Made by a program: the position numbers and the translations under genes. From the NCBI RefSeq assembly GCF_001902295.1, contig NZ_CP018335.1, forward strand, positions 2,976,001 to 3,040,000: a DNA stretch of 64,000 bases, given 5' to 3'. This stretch comes from Clostridium kluyveri. GTDB lineage: Bacteria > Bacillota > Clostridia > Clostridiales > Clostridiaceae. The notes under the pieces were generated by a model, which worked only from the letters and a program-made list of their open reading frames with translations, made no database searches and was not told the origin of the DNA. Shown piece by piece: positions 17,238 through 27,100 of this stretch. Numbering within the stretch: the first letter of the stretch is position 1; every line of letters begins with the position of its first letter.

Positions 17238-18005
17238 TTATAATGGTTTTACTGGATTCGTTCCTGAACAAGGAACATTTACCAAGCATTTACCACAAAT
17301 ATCAGTGAAATCAACATCTGAATGAAATTTATCGTTATACAAACACATTTCATAACATTTGTGTCTATCAAAATAATCAACTTTTAAAGCATTATTTACA
17401 CACCTATCTACACATTTTTTGCATATATTCATATGTTTATATAAACAATTTTCTTTATTTTGTCTTTTAGTAGGCTCTAGCTTTAGTTCAGTTACAAAAC
17501 TTCCAATTCGTCCACAACATCCTTTACCAGTAATTAGCATATTATTTAATCCAAATTTACCTAATCCTGCAATAAAAGCAACGTGTCTTTGAGACCAATC
17601 AGTAATTAATTTCTTATCATCAAAATTATATGTTGGTGGTATACTACTTAATTTATACCCTAATTTTTGTAATTCATTTGTAATAAAAGTATTTAAATCT
17701 ACTATTAGTTTATTGGTTTCTATATAAGCTATTGCCTAAATTTTAGAGCATTCTTTCCCTTCTATATTGCTTTTAACAATGTCTTCATTGAAGGGTATAA
17801 AATATGATACCACTGTTTTTGCTTCAGATAAAAAATCTTTGGGCATCGCATGAGAAGAACTTACCACATCTTTAAGTTTATAAAACATCTCGTCCATTGC
17901 ATCTGCATATGCTACCAAAGGTTCTTCCCATTTGGTTTGAACATCTTTTATTTTTAAATAGTGCTGTACAAATTGCTTTATAATTATCTCTATTTTATTA
18001 TCCAT
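17238..18005 (-). pseudogene. Epoxyqueuosine-reductase-like 4Fe-4S protein with one internal TAG
   Basis: One continuous 255-codon frame is interrupted only by TAG at 17736-17738. Before it the sequence reads EAKTVVSYFIPFNEDI and GKECSKI; after it, AIAYIETNKLIVDLNTF. Relatives usually have tryptophan there, so TGG to TAG is the simplest explanation. The C-terminus holds the cluster ligands (CKKCVDRC, CGKCL) and the GKFGLNNMLITGKGCCGR region. It starts about 40 bp below a repeated tail-gene 3' block (18041-18139). Read-through or a sequencing error cannot be excluded. Confidence 0.8.
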
Positions 18006-18040
18006 TTTTCCCCCTAAAACATTTAAGATAAGTCATAGCA

Positions 18041-18139
18041 ATTTACAATCCCATTATAACTAATTCTAGTATATCATGAAGTTTGAGGGAACTAAATTGA
18101 ATTATTTAGACATTCTTGAAGATACATCCTATACCTCTT
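18041..18139 (-). repeat. Tail-gene 3' block, copy 1 of 4
   Basis: About 95 bp following the stop of a tail-gene fragment. It shares TCATGAtATACTAGAATTAG and ATTGTAAATT-type sequence with blocks at 22243, 44450 and 57602, after which similarity stops just before a different cargo gene (here the Fe-S gene at 18005). The TATACTAGAAT stretch could supply a -10 element. Confidence 0.75.
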
Positions 18140-18720
18140 CTATACAGTATTATAGTTAACCTTTATCCCTCTTAATTTCAAAACGTCAGTACTTGAACTA
18201 ACTTACATATACCACGCAAATTTTATCTTCTTATCTAAAAGACCAAGGGGCGTCCACTGCATTTCAGTAATTCCTTGAAGTACTGAGACAATTATATATG
18301 ACTCACTAAATAAAAAGTCTTCTTTCATGCTCACAATTACAGACTTTAGTCCAATTATTTGAGTTACCACAGGTACCGGCATTTCAGCTAGTGGTGACCA
18401 TATTTTGAATATTGGAGAAGTGGGCACAAGTCCTGTCCTTTCTTTATGATAATTGTCATCACCATAGCTTTGAAATTTATTTGCTATCAGCGCGGAAGCT
18501 TTGAAACTCTGATATAGCTTTGACTTGAAGTATCCCAATGTTTAATACCATTTCCATCTACCATAATGTATTTAATGTTTGGCTGAATATAGGAGCCCTC
18601 CTGAACAGTGTATGATTTTCCCTAATCCTGCCCCGGGGTAAAAGCGTAGGATCTATTATTTCGAAGAGTTAGGGTAGTGGTTCCTAAAGTTGGATTTACA
18701 ATAGATACAAATCATCCTAT
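18140..18720 (-). pseudogene. Tail-fibre gene remnant, copy 1
   Basis: Homologous to the tail-fibre gene at 57701-58839. It keeps KFQSYGDDNYHKERTGL, KIWSPLAEMPVPVV and the shared end GITEMQWTPLGL...FAWYM. It is broken by a stop where the parent has glutamate after FAWYM (TAA at 18203), by frameshifts near 18540, and by deletion of the middle part (SFSESYII joins directly to VSVLQGITE). The upstream end runs into a short block also found at 22.5 and 45.4 kb. Confidence 0.8.
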
Positions 18721-18818
18721 TGCTTCCAATAATTTTAATCTGGAGCAATAAAAAAACTAGCCTACTATAATATAATAAGCTAATTTAATGTGAAAAATTT
18801 TTTCTATATATAATTATC

Positions 18819-19014
18819 CTATTTTAGTACTTTTCTTATCAACCCAATTTCATCAATATCTAATCCATGACCATGTTTTTAGCTTCTAAAATTACTAATT
18901 CTGTTGGATCGAGTTCCTTGACTTTTTATTTATTCCAAAGAATTTTAATCCTTCTTCTGCAAAAAGATCCATTGCCCTTTTCATTATCAGGTCTTCATAA
19001 TTTTTAGGTTTCAT
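18819..19014 (-). pseudogene. Rpn nuclease remnant with large internal deletion
   Basis: The ends match the intact Rpn gene at 45555-46370: YEDLIMKRAMDLFAEEGLKF at the start, and the last codons with the same stop and downstream sequence. About 620 bp of the middle, including the catalytic motifs, is gone. The flanking order (Rpn, shared block, tail remnant, 3' block) is the same at 44.5-46.4 kb, so the two regions are diverged duplicates. Confidence 0.75.
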
Positions 19015-19050
19015 CACTTCACCTTCCCAGCTTCCTATTATACCTTTATT

Positions 19051-19590
19051 TTACCAACTTTCATAATGTACTATTTCCTCAAGCTTTTTTCTTGGACGAG
19101 TTTCTGGTGCTTCATTAGCATAACCAAGGGTGATGATACCAACTACATACTTATCAGAAGGTATATTTAAAATTGGCCTGATTTCTTCTTGTATGAACCA
19201 TCCAACCCAGCATGTACCTAATCCTAAACTATTAGCTTCAAGTAGCATATAACTTATGGAAATCGATGTATCTCTAATTATTTGTTTTAGTTCTTCTTGT
19301 GGACTATCTTCTTTTATTAATATATCCACATTTTTTGCTATTCTACAACGTATATCTGCAACACATACAATAAATACCGGAGCAGAAATCATCCACTGCT
19401 GATTATGAGATACTTTAGCCAATTTTTGTTTAATTAACTCAGACTTTACTATAATGAAATGCCAAGGCTGGGTGTTGCTGCCGGATGGGGCAAGTCTTGC
19501 ACTCTCAACTAGTTGAATTATTTTCTCATCTTCAACTGGTCTATTGAGATATTTTCTTATACTTCTACGTATTTTAATCTCTTCAATCAT
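19051..19590 (-). CDS. Nitroreductase-family FMN oxidoreductase
   Basis: 179 residues. The FMN phosphate-binding segment RRSIRKYLNRPV and the APSGSNTQPWHF motif are near the N-terminus; GLGTCWVGWF and TLGYANEAPETRPRKK near the C-terminus are typical. These enzymes work as dimers with NAD(P)H. The physiological substrate is unknown. A second, divergent nitroreductase lies 0.8 kb upstream with a transglutaminase-like gene between, suggesting one operon. Confidence 0.85.
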   Translation of the reverse strand: MIEEIKIRRSIRKYLNRPVEDEKIIQLVESARLAPSGSNTQPWHFIIVKSELIKQKLAKVSHNQQWMISAPVFIVCVADIRCRIAKNVDILIKEDSPQEELKQIIRDTSISISYMLLEANSLGLGTCWVGWFIQEEIRPILNIPSDKYVVGIITLGYANEAPETRPRKKLEEIVHYESW

Positions 19591-19641
19591 ATCATTTAAT
19601 TCACTCCTTAAAATTCCATATTTGAAATCTAATCCCCAAAA

Positions 19642-20250
19642 TCACAATACATCAGGTAATTTATATTTAACCATTTCAATACAATTAGTATTATTTTCTA
19701 ATGTTTGTGTAGTAATTTTAACAGGCTTAGCAAATATAGTTGGATAATCAACTTCATCATATTTTGCGCGAATTGGAAATGCCAGCTGTTCTCCGTCTAT
19801 TAAAAATTGAGCATTCTTACCATTTGTATTACCACGAGCATCTATTCTAATCCACTTGTTTATACTTGAAAGAAAAACTGCATTTAAAGCATGTATACCA
19901 TATCCTGTCTCTGGAGTATCACCTAAAGTTAATCTTTGATAGCAAAAACCAATTGGAATGCTTTGACACCTTAATAGTGCGGCCAACAACATTGACTTTG
20001 CATAACAAATTCCTTCCTTATACTTCAGCACTTCTGATGCAGTTCTTGTTACTATCTCACTTTGAATATCCCAAGAATGTGAAATTTCATCCCGAACATA
20101 TTCAAAAGCAATTTTTATTTTTGGAATTTCATCCAAATTATCACTAAACAATTCTTTAGCTCTATTTTGTATAACTTTTTTATCAAAATCAACATATTTG
20201 TCAGCTAATAAATAATTTGATAAATCTTCATATTCTAATATAAAATTCAT
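19642..20250 (-). CDS. Transglutaminase-like (papain-fold) protein
   Basis: 202 residues. The catalytic triad of the fold is visible: cysteine in KEGICYAKSMLLAALLR, histidine in GYGIHALNAVFL and aspartate in WIRIDARGN. There is no signal peptide, so it acts in the cytoplasm, probably as a peptidase or amidase and not as a cross-linker. It sits between two nitroreductase genes on the same strand. Confidence 0.8.
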   Translation of the reverse strand: MNFILEYEDLSNYLLADKYVDFDKKVIQNRAKELFSDNLDEIPKIKIAFEYVRDEISHSWDIQSEIVTRTASEVLKYKEGICYAKSMLLAALLRCQSIPIGFCYQRLTLGDTPETGYGIHALNAVFLSSINKWIRIDARGNTNGKNAQFLIDGEQLAFPIRAKYDEVDYPTIFAKPVKITTQTLENNTNCIEMVKYKLPDVL

Positions 20251-20376
20251 TTAGTTGCCTCCTTTTTATATTTTATTTGATTTGTATTATTTACGATTGT
20301 CCAAATATCTTAGATTTACGATTAATAAAACATATAAGAATACTATTACTGCATGTATGTATCAAATCCAATTATC

Positions 20377-20943
20377 CTAATATATCCACTCTGTAACTTC
20401 TTGTAGTAACTTTCGTGGACGTGGATAAGGAGATTGATTTGGATAGCCTATGGCTACAGCAGCTATAAGTTCATCTCTACGATTTAACCATGAACATATT
20501 TCTTTATCACAATAAAAAATATCACAAATCCAAAGAGTACCTAATCCAAAATCCTGTGCTGCTAAAAGAATTGTCTGCACAGCTGCACCTATTGATTGAA
20601 TATCAGTAAGTAATCTATAGTGATTATAGTCTTCTTCAAAATTAGAAAATGCATTAAAGACTAAAACTACTGCCGATGCTTCATCAATTGAATTGATGCT
20701 TAATTCAAAACTTCCAGTAGGTTTGTTCTGTTTCTTATGTAGACTTAACATATTCTCCATAATACTTACTAACTCATCTTTCTTCCTATTTTCAAGAACG
20801 ATAAATCTCCATGGTTGACGATTTTTACCTGAAGGTGCCTTAGCTGCTAATACTAATAATTTTTCTATGATTTCTTTTGGTACTATTTTATTTTCAAATT
20901 TTCTTATACTTCTCCGTTTTTCTATTGCCTTTATTGTATCCAT
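20377..20943 (-). CDS. Nitroreductase-family protein
   Basis: 188 residues from MDTIKAIEKRRSIRKF. I placed the start at 20943 because GGAGGG ends 5 nt upstream; a longer frame would read through the binding site. FMN-binding motifs are RRSIRKF, APSGKNRQPWRF and GLGTLWICD; the end YPNQSPYPRPRK is typical. It differs strongly from the nitroreductase at 19051, so the two are not a recent duplicate. A fragment of the repeated 97-codon gene ends about 30 bp upstream. Confidence 0.85.
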   Translation of the reverse strand: MDTIKAIEKRRSIRKFENKIVPKEIIEKLLVLAAKAPSGKNRQPWRFIVLENRKKDELVSIMENMLSLHKKQNKPTGSFELSINSIDEASAVVLVFNAFSNFEEDYNHYRLLTDIQSIGAAVQTILLAAQDFGLGTLWICDIFYCDKEICSWLNRRDELIAAVAIGYPNQSPYPRPRKLLQEVTEWIY

Positions 20944-20973
20944 ACCAACCCTCCTCAAATTTGAACAACACTT

Positions 20974-21053
20974 TACTTATTTTTTTATAGTCTCAAAGAT
21001 TCCAATGGACTTCAAAGCATCCTTAAAAGCACATATATAATTCCATATTTTCA
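20974..21053 (-). pseudogene. 3' fragment of the repeated 97-codon gene
   Basis: About 20 codons (YICAFKDALKSIGIFETIKK) match the end of the intact gene at 43304-43597, and the nucleotides past the stop (ACTTTACTTATTT on the plus strand just below it) are also shared with the copy at 56340. The N-terminal part is missing. Confidence 0.75.
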
Positions 21054-21057
21054 TTTA

Positions 21058-21324
21058 TTAACTATGAATAATTTTATTAGCTTTTTCTATTTCTTTGGGT
21101 TGGATATATATTTCATAATATTCATTTCTACTTCCATTGATAGCTATAGGATTTCTAACTCCTTTGTGCCTTATTATCTTAGTCTTTACTTTAATCCCAT
21201 TACTCATAAGTTTATATTTTATAGCACAATATTCTTCTATTTTTACAGTAAAAAAGATCATCTCCCAATGATTCTCCTTTAAACGTTGAAAAAGTTTGTT
21301 TAACAAAATATCACTTCCCTTCAT
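21058..21324 (-). CDS. Small protein, possibly DUF2007-like
   Basis: 88 residues. The pattern IEEYCAIKYKLMSNGIKVKT, then YYEIYIQPKEIEKANKIIHS, resembles small DUF2007-type proteins in which a short alpha/beta fold ends in PEDxEKA..II. There is no membrane segment. A palindrome TTGTGACACAA lies at 21352-21362, about 28 bp upstream of the start, and resembles the site at 9333. Role unknown. Confidence 0.5.
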   Translation of the reverse strand: MKGSDILLNKLFQRLKENHWEMIFFTVKIEEYCAIKYKLMSNGIKVKTKIIRHKGVRNPIAINGSRNEYYEIYIQPKEIEKANKIIHS

Positions 21325-21380
21325 TTACCTTTACAATGCAAAAATATACACTTGTGACACAAATTAAGAATATTGTTCAG

Positions 21381-21863
21381 TTATGATTTAATTTTAATAT
21401 TAGAGGTTTTTCTCAAACGTAAATATAAAAAACTAATACCAAATCCAACAATCAATCCTCCTAAGGCAGCGACAATCAACCATTCAAGAGCATCTTCTAA
21501 AATCAAACCCCAAAGTAAATTTTTCAAGTTGCTCCAATAAAATTGATTTCTATAATTAGATATATAAAATTCTGACATCGTTGATTGTCCTATAAAAACA
21601 AACTTAATTGGAATGTACATATAATAGGAAAAAACGGAGATAACCCAAACCAATATATTAGCAAAGATTGACTTAACTACTGATTCTGATATTTTTGCTT
21701 CATATAAAACAATTGGTGTGATTGGAATCAACCAAACTCCCCATGCTACTAAAAGCCACATTATGGTTGAAGTAATTATTCCACGAGTAATCTCTTGATA
21801 GTAAAAATCAAACACTCCAAATAAAATTCCAACTAAAATATAAATTAGTCAACGTTTCTTCAT
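21381..21863 (-). pseudogene. Membrane protein with a TGA at codon 5
   Basis: From ATG 21861-21863 (AGAGG upstream) the frame reads MKKR, TGA (21849-21851), LIYILVGILFGVFDFYYQE, then four hydrophobic segments to a basic tail. The stop interrupts the first membrane helix, where tryptophan would fit (TGG to TGA). A restart at 21815 would give a 144-residue product lacking that helix. I recognise no family. Confidence 0.55.
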
Positions 21864-21927
21864 AATAAGAACCTCTTCCATTATATCTACTTTTAAATTG
21901 CCCTTATTTCTATTAAATTACTATTCA

Positions 21928-22065
21928 CTACCCAATAGTTGTTTTCATAAAAACATCAGCAACCATATTATCATTATACCTTACTGTTTTCACAAATCCA
22001 TTTTTCTCATAAAGCTTAATTGCTCTTTCACTGCTGCTTAATGTATCTAGGTACATTGCATTTGT
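21928..22065 (-). pseudogene. GNAT acetyltransferase, C-terminal fragment
   Basis: The peptide NTNAMYLDTLSSSERAIKLY, EKNGFVKT and VADVFMKTTIG is the typical end of a GNAT fold, where the acetyl-CoA pyrophosphate loop has been lost and ..A..LYEK.GF.. remains. It follows, out of frame, a TudS-like fragment; the two overlap by a few bases at the join. Confidence 0.7.
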
Positions 22066-22211
22066 ATTATTCCTACTTTAGATTGAATAAGTAGTTTTAG
22101 AACACTTTCATTTGTACCCGGATAGTTGGCCGTACCATCTGAAATTGAATTTTGGTTTAAAATACAGTGTGATACCAATACGATTTTTTTATTTCTAACA
22201 TCAGAAAACAT
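22047..22211 (-). pseudogene. TudS-related desulfidase, N-terminal fragment
   Basis: From ATG 22211 (GGAG upstream) the frame reads KKIVLVSHCILNQNSISDG, then ESVLKLLIQSKVGIIQMQC and stops. The SHCILNQNS motif with its cysteine and the KLL....GIIQ.. segment fit CD3072-type TudS-related putative desulfidases. It ends exactly where GNAT sequence begins, at a short shared stretch, so it is a deletion fusion. Confidence 0.65.
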
Positions 22212-22242
22212 AAAATTTTACTCCATTAAATTTAATATGCAG

Positions 22243-22332
22243 CAAATTACAATTTTATAGTAACTAATTCTAGTATATCATGAAATTTGAGGCAATTTAA
22301 ATTACTTAAAATTTTTTTAACCAATTCCTCTT
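22243..22332 (-). repeat. Tail-gene 3' block, copy 2 of 4
   Basis: Same block as at 18041, 44450 and 57602, here followed after about 30 bp by the TudS/GNAT scar. Confidence 0.75.
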
Positions 22333-22566
22333 CTACACAGTATTATAATTAACTCTTACTTCCTTCAACCTTAAAACATCCATACTTAAACTAACTTCCA
22401 TATACCAAGCAAATCTTATCTTCTCATCTGAAAGGCCAAGAGACGTCCACTGTGCTTCAGTAATTCCTTTAGAGGTGAGTATTTTTATATCAAAGTTTCC
22501 TTTGGTTGTTTTTTTATCGTAGATACAGAGCATCCTATCACTTCCAATAACTTTAATCTGGAACAA
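22333..22566 (-). pseudogene. Deletion derivative of the phage Tal and tail-fibre genes
   Basis: An open 77-codon frame built of three pieces of the module at 57.7-60.7 kb: the Tal start (CIYDKKTTKGNFD), an internal Tal piece (DIKILTS) and the tail-fibre end (GITEAQWTSLGLSDEKIRF...VNYNTV). Each join falls at a short shared peptide (NFD, then KGITE), as expected for deletions at short repeats. Its first codons come from the shared upstream block. Probably not functional. Confidence 0.75.
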
Positions 22567-22581
22567 TAAAAAACTAGCCTA

Positions 22582-22716
22582 CTATAGACATAATACTTCC
22601 AAAAACCATTCAAGCTGGCGCCTTGTTATAGCTCTTACTTCTCCTTGATTCTTTGGCCACTGAAATTTCATTTCATCAGAAAGAAATTTTGTAACCAAGA
22701 TAAAACCATTTCCATC
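22582..22716 (-). pseudogene. IS66 TnpB remnant
   Basis: 45 codons: GNGFILVTKFLSDEMKFQWP, then NQGEVRAITRRQLEWFLEVL and a stop. This is the C-terminal half of the IS66 accessory protein TnpB (DGNGF.L..K.L....F.WP.....A..I...Q..WLL.GL). It directly abuts the block shared with 18.7 and 45.5 kb. Confidence 0.7.
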
Positions 22717-22887
22717 CTATCTTTATTGATATAAATGAACACCAGAAAGACTCCCTGATAAGTAAGTCTTTTTATTATTTTATTAGAAATTTACCACATA
22801 AAAGCACCGTAAATTCAGTGAATAATACAGTGTTCTAAATAATTATTCGTTTTTTGAAAGTTATGAAAATAGATAAGTAAAAACACT
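22717..22887. other. Hairpins between the IS66 scar and the FMN-binding gene
   Basis: On the plus strand AAAGACT pairs with AGTCTTT near 22750-22777, followed by a T-rich tail. A second hairpin, GAATAAT/ATTATTC with a T6 tail (22820-22857), resembles the one at 54627-54666. No plus-strand gene precedes them here. Confidence 0.45.
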
Positions 22888-23838
22888 TCATTTATTAAGT
22901 GCATTCTCTACCGCCTTCATAAATGCCTTACTGGTTGTTGTAGCACCAGTTACTGCATCTACATCTACTTTCTGTTGTTTTATAATTTTAGTAAAAACTC
23001 CTTCTGCATAAGTCACATAGGGACTTTTCCGATTATCTATCCCTTCAATATTAATAATTTTATGGTTTTCAACTTTTACCTTCACCTTATATGCATAATT
23101 TCCAGCCTTCGATTCTCCTATATATATTCCATCATTAATCCTTGTAAGATCGACATTTTTTATAGGTATATTTCTTATTGTGTTTAACTTTATAGCATTA
23201 ATGGTTGCAAATCCAACACCTATAGCTATGAGAGGTAATAATATCATAATTACTGTTTTTTGTTTAATCTGTCGCTTTACATTCCTTATTCCCCATGGTT
23301 TAAAAACAGAAATCACAAAAATAAGTAAAATAGCTACTATCTCAACTGCATTAAATACTACGGCTCTCTGTTGAAAATTTAAATATTCTCTACTCATTGT
23401 TGAACTATTTAATCCTGCATCCGCTATAGATGTCATACCATTTATAGCTGGTCCCAAACCAAAACAAGTTACAGCAAACATACTTAATACAATCATCCAC
23501 TTGAATATTATCCATCGATGTTTAACAAATTTCCATTCTGTGAACAACCCAAAGATAAATGAAGTTAACATTAGAGCAAAGAAAGCATAATTCACTCCCC
23601 ACGTAAATATTTTAAGAATGCTTAAATCCACTGCAAAAATGTTTTCGGTTATCATATGACAATTTTGTTTAACTATGAAAATAATGAAAATTGATAATAA
23701 GCTACCAAATACACTGGCTGCAAGTATAATATGAAAAGTCTTTACTATTTTTTTATAATAAGCACTCATAGTCCAGTTTTTATCCACAATCACGTTCCCC
23801 CTAGAACTGCCTCTTTCTAGATTTATAATATTGTTCAA
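22888..23838 (-). CDS. Membrane protein with C-terminal flavinylated FMN-binding domain
   Basis: 316 residues. About five membrane segments fill residues 30-215. The C-terminal domain (about 225-316) is an extracytoplasmic FMN-binding domain with the flavinylation motif DAVTGATTTSKAF, where ApbE attaches FMN to the threonine, and a GIYIGES start. In the family this joins membrane electron transfer to an outward-facing flavin, as in Rnf, Nqr and extracellular electron-transfer proteins. It stands alone here, so its redox partner is not visible. Confidence 0.8.
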   Translation of the reverse strand: MNNIINLERGSSRGNVIVDKNWTMSAYYKKIVKTFHIILAASVFGSLLSIFIIFIVKQNCHMITENIFAVDLSILKIFTWGVNYAFFALMLTSFIFGLFTEWKFVKHRWIIFKWMIVLSMFAVTCFGLGPAINGMTSIADAGLNSSTMSREYLNFQQRAVVFNAVEIVAILLIFVISVFKPWGIRNVKRQIKQKTVIMILLPLIAIGVGFATINAIKLNTIRNIPIKNVDLTRINDGIYIGESKAGNYAYKVKVKVENHKIINIEGIDNRKSPYVTYAEGVFTKIIKQQKVDVDAVTGATTTSKAFMKAVENALNK

Positions 23839-24116
23839 TGTTATACGAGAATTTTTATATCTATTTCTATCAGCAGTTTTTTATATTCCCAACTTAACTT
23901 ACATAGAAATTGTAACATATTTTTAAATTTTTAACACCGTATTATTCATTTATCAACGAATCATGAATTGCTTCACAGCCACCAATGAAAATACATTAGC
24001 CGTATCTTCCCAAGTAACAATGCTGATTGTTGAATTCTAAGGTATAACTATTAGTGTAGAACTTCTATTTTCATAACAAAGAACATCTGTATATTTAGAT
24101 TTATTGGTTAGTTCAC
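23839..24116. other. Gene-free gap
   Basis: 278 bp between the FMN-binding gene start and the helicase stop. I see no gene, and no convincing terminator for the helicase. Confidence 0.4.
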
Positions 24117-27100
24117 CTAATTTTCATCACCTTCAACATACCAACTTGCTTTAATTTCTTGTGCTCTTGATATAACAGTATTTTTTAAAGTATTATAACC
24201 ATTTGAATCATCAGTACCTTCCTCTGGATATATTTCAAGTTCATTTAATTTTTGAATAATTCTTTCCATAGAACCCAACTCATCACTAAAAAATTCACTT
24301 CCTCTAATTCTTATAAACCTCCAACCCAAACGTTCTAAAATAGATTGTCTATTCATATCTTCTTCCAGCTTATCTTCTCCATGCCATCTTTCTCCATCGC
24401 ACTCAAGAGCTACTCTATTATCCTTATGACTTACTACCATATCTATTCTAAATGCACCTACTTCCCATTGTGGTGTTATATGGTATCCTCTATCTATTAA
24501 ATATTTCATTACTCGCTTTTCAAATTCTGATTCAGCTTTAACTACGTTCTTTCCAAATTCTACTTGTCTTGATTTATAATTATTACAATACTCTAATAAC
24601 CCCTTTCTTATATCACCTTTTTTTAAATCATTTTCAGAATCTAATGAATGAACAAGCCATAACTGATCTTTTGCACGACTTACCGCAACATTATATCTCT
24701 TCTTATATAAATCATCACTTCCAAATGATTGTAATCTAAGTGCTCCTTCCCCATCATTAGCATCTACCATAGTTAAGAATATAATATCTCTTTCATCACC
24801 TTGAAAATTAGCAGGATTACCACATAATATATTTCTCTCATTATATTCTTTAGCAGCCATTTTACTTTGTAATTTTCTATCTATTAATGCAGCTTGCTTA
24901 TCTCCTTTTAATGTTATTACACCAAAATTCTTACCCATATATTCTTTTTGTTCACAACATGCTAATATTAAAGATACTACTATATCTATTTCCTTTTCAT
25001 TTGTTTTATTTACAGTTACTGCATCTCGAACCCTATAAGTTACTATAGGTGGTTTTATTTTAATTTGACTAGTCTCACGTAATGGTTTAATCTGCCCATT
25101 ATATGAAAGCAGATTTGAATACTGGATTATTTCAGGAACACATCTAAAATGTTCTTTAAGCCTTACTGGCTGATAACCTGATGTTTGTGCTAAATCATAT
25201 ATTGAAAATTTACCACTATATAAAGACGGATGCGGTATATTGATTAAATACTCTCTAGCTAAGTTTTCAACATCATCAGATTTTTCACCTATAGCTAATG
25301 GACTAACCTGCTCATTATCACCAACAATTATTACTTGTTTTCCTAAATATAATGCAACTATTGCCATAACATCTGCCTGACTTGCTTCATCAATAATTAC
25401 TACATCAAACTTATTTTTTTTAGGTTCAAAGTTCTCTACTACTTTATTTAGAGGCATTATCCAAACAGGAACTGCCCCTTGACATTCTGGCATTAATTTA
25501 CGAGCCTCAGATTTTAACTTTTCTGCTCTTTTTCCTTTTCCTTTACCTATCTTTCTGATAAGCTGTCTCCACCCTTCTATAGCTCTAACCTGAGATTTAT
25601 TATCTTCAAAAGCTTTTAATTTATATAACCATGCTTTGTTAAATGCAAGTTCTGCCGTATTTTCTCTTAATGCCTTTTCCATATCTAATATATCGTTTTG
25701 AATCTCTTCAATATTAACAGAATTTCTATCATCTATTTCCTGTTTAAATTGAGCATATTTCCAAGCATCATTTATATTTAAGAAAACATTTCCTCTTCCA
25801 AATTCATTATTTCTTAATCTTATTTCATCAGCCCATATTGGTGCTGTCTTTTCTAATCTGCTTATTAATTCTCTTCTTCTAATAATATTCTTTCCTATCC
25901 CCTTTATGTATACTATAGCTTCATAGCATTCCTTATATAAATTTACATCTTCATTCGTCAATGCATTTTGAAGCCGACTTATTATTTTACTATTTTTATT
26001 AGCTGAATACTTGTTAATTACACTTTCGATTTTTTCTTTATTTTGTTTTATCTCTTCATACTGAATTCTATTGATCTGTGATTGCATAGCTTCTATAATT
26101 TTCTGACTTAAATCTGTCTTAATGTATTTTAAATTGCTATATTTATCGCTAGATAAATCAACTCTAGTACTAATTTTATCTAAATCTAACCCAGCTTTTT
26201 TAATATCATTTTCCATTTGGTTCCAAGTATCATTGTACCAATTAATATTCTCTTTAATTATAGGTATATACTTAACACATGTGGCTTCAAAATTTTCTCC
26301 CATAGCTTCAGTAGTATCAGCTCCTAGTGGAACCATTTGCCTATTCCATCTATTCTTTAATTTTTCTCTTTCCAATTTTAAATTATAAAATTTATTTAAA
26401 GCTTTATATTCATTGGATTTTACAGGAACATGCCCATTTACTCTGCATGAATTTATAAATGATTTCATTTGTTTATTTAAAAGAAGATTTAATCTAGTTA
26501 TTTTTCCACCACTTTCAAGCTTTCTGATTATTACATCCATCTGCACTTTAACATCCATGTTATTATCTAAATCTTTAAATTCAGGATTATAATTTAAAAT
26601 ATCTTCAGAACAATCTAATGAGAGATTATATACTCTCCCAATTTCATTCATTAAATTAATCCAGTTTTTCTTTAGCATATCTTCTTTCGAATCTTGTATT
26701 ACTTCTAAAGTCCATAATTTATTTAAATTAATATTTTTAACAGCATTTTTAACTTTATCAATTATTGATTTTAGTGTTTGTTCACTTATTTGGCGGTTAC
26801 TTTCCCAAAATTCAGCTCCATGATCCAATACTTTTTCTTCGAAAGAATTTTTTTTATTAATTAAATTATTAAATTCTATAGGCGTTATTAATTCAGAAAC
26901 ATCTGGCAGATTACTATCAAATTCATTTTCTTCATCCTTAGAAATTGCTTCATTGCTTAAATATAATTCTTGTACTTCTTGCTCAGTTAAGGATAAATTC
27001 ATACCTTTTTCAACAGGTAATGGAATCCAGCTTGCATTTTCTTTATGTTCATTAATAAATTTTCCACAATCTTTAGGTTTAAACTCTTCTCCTCCTATTA

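Noticed and set aside
17736..17738. Pyrrolysine or programmed read-through at TAG
   Set aside because: No pyl genes or stimulatory element are visible, and one nonsense mutation among many nearby lesions is simpler.
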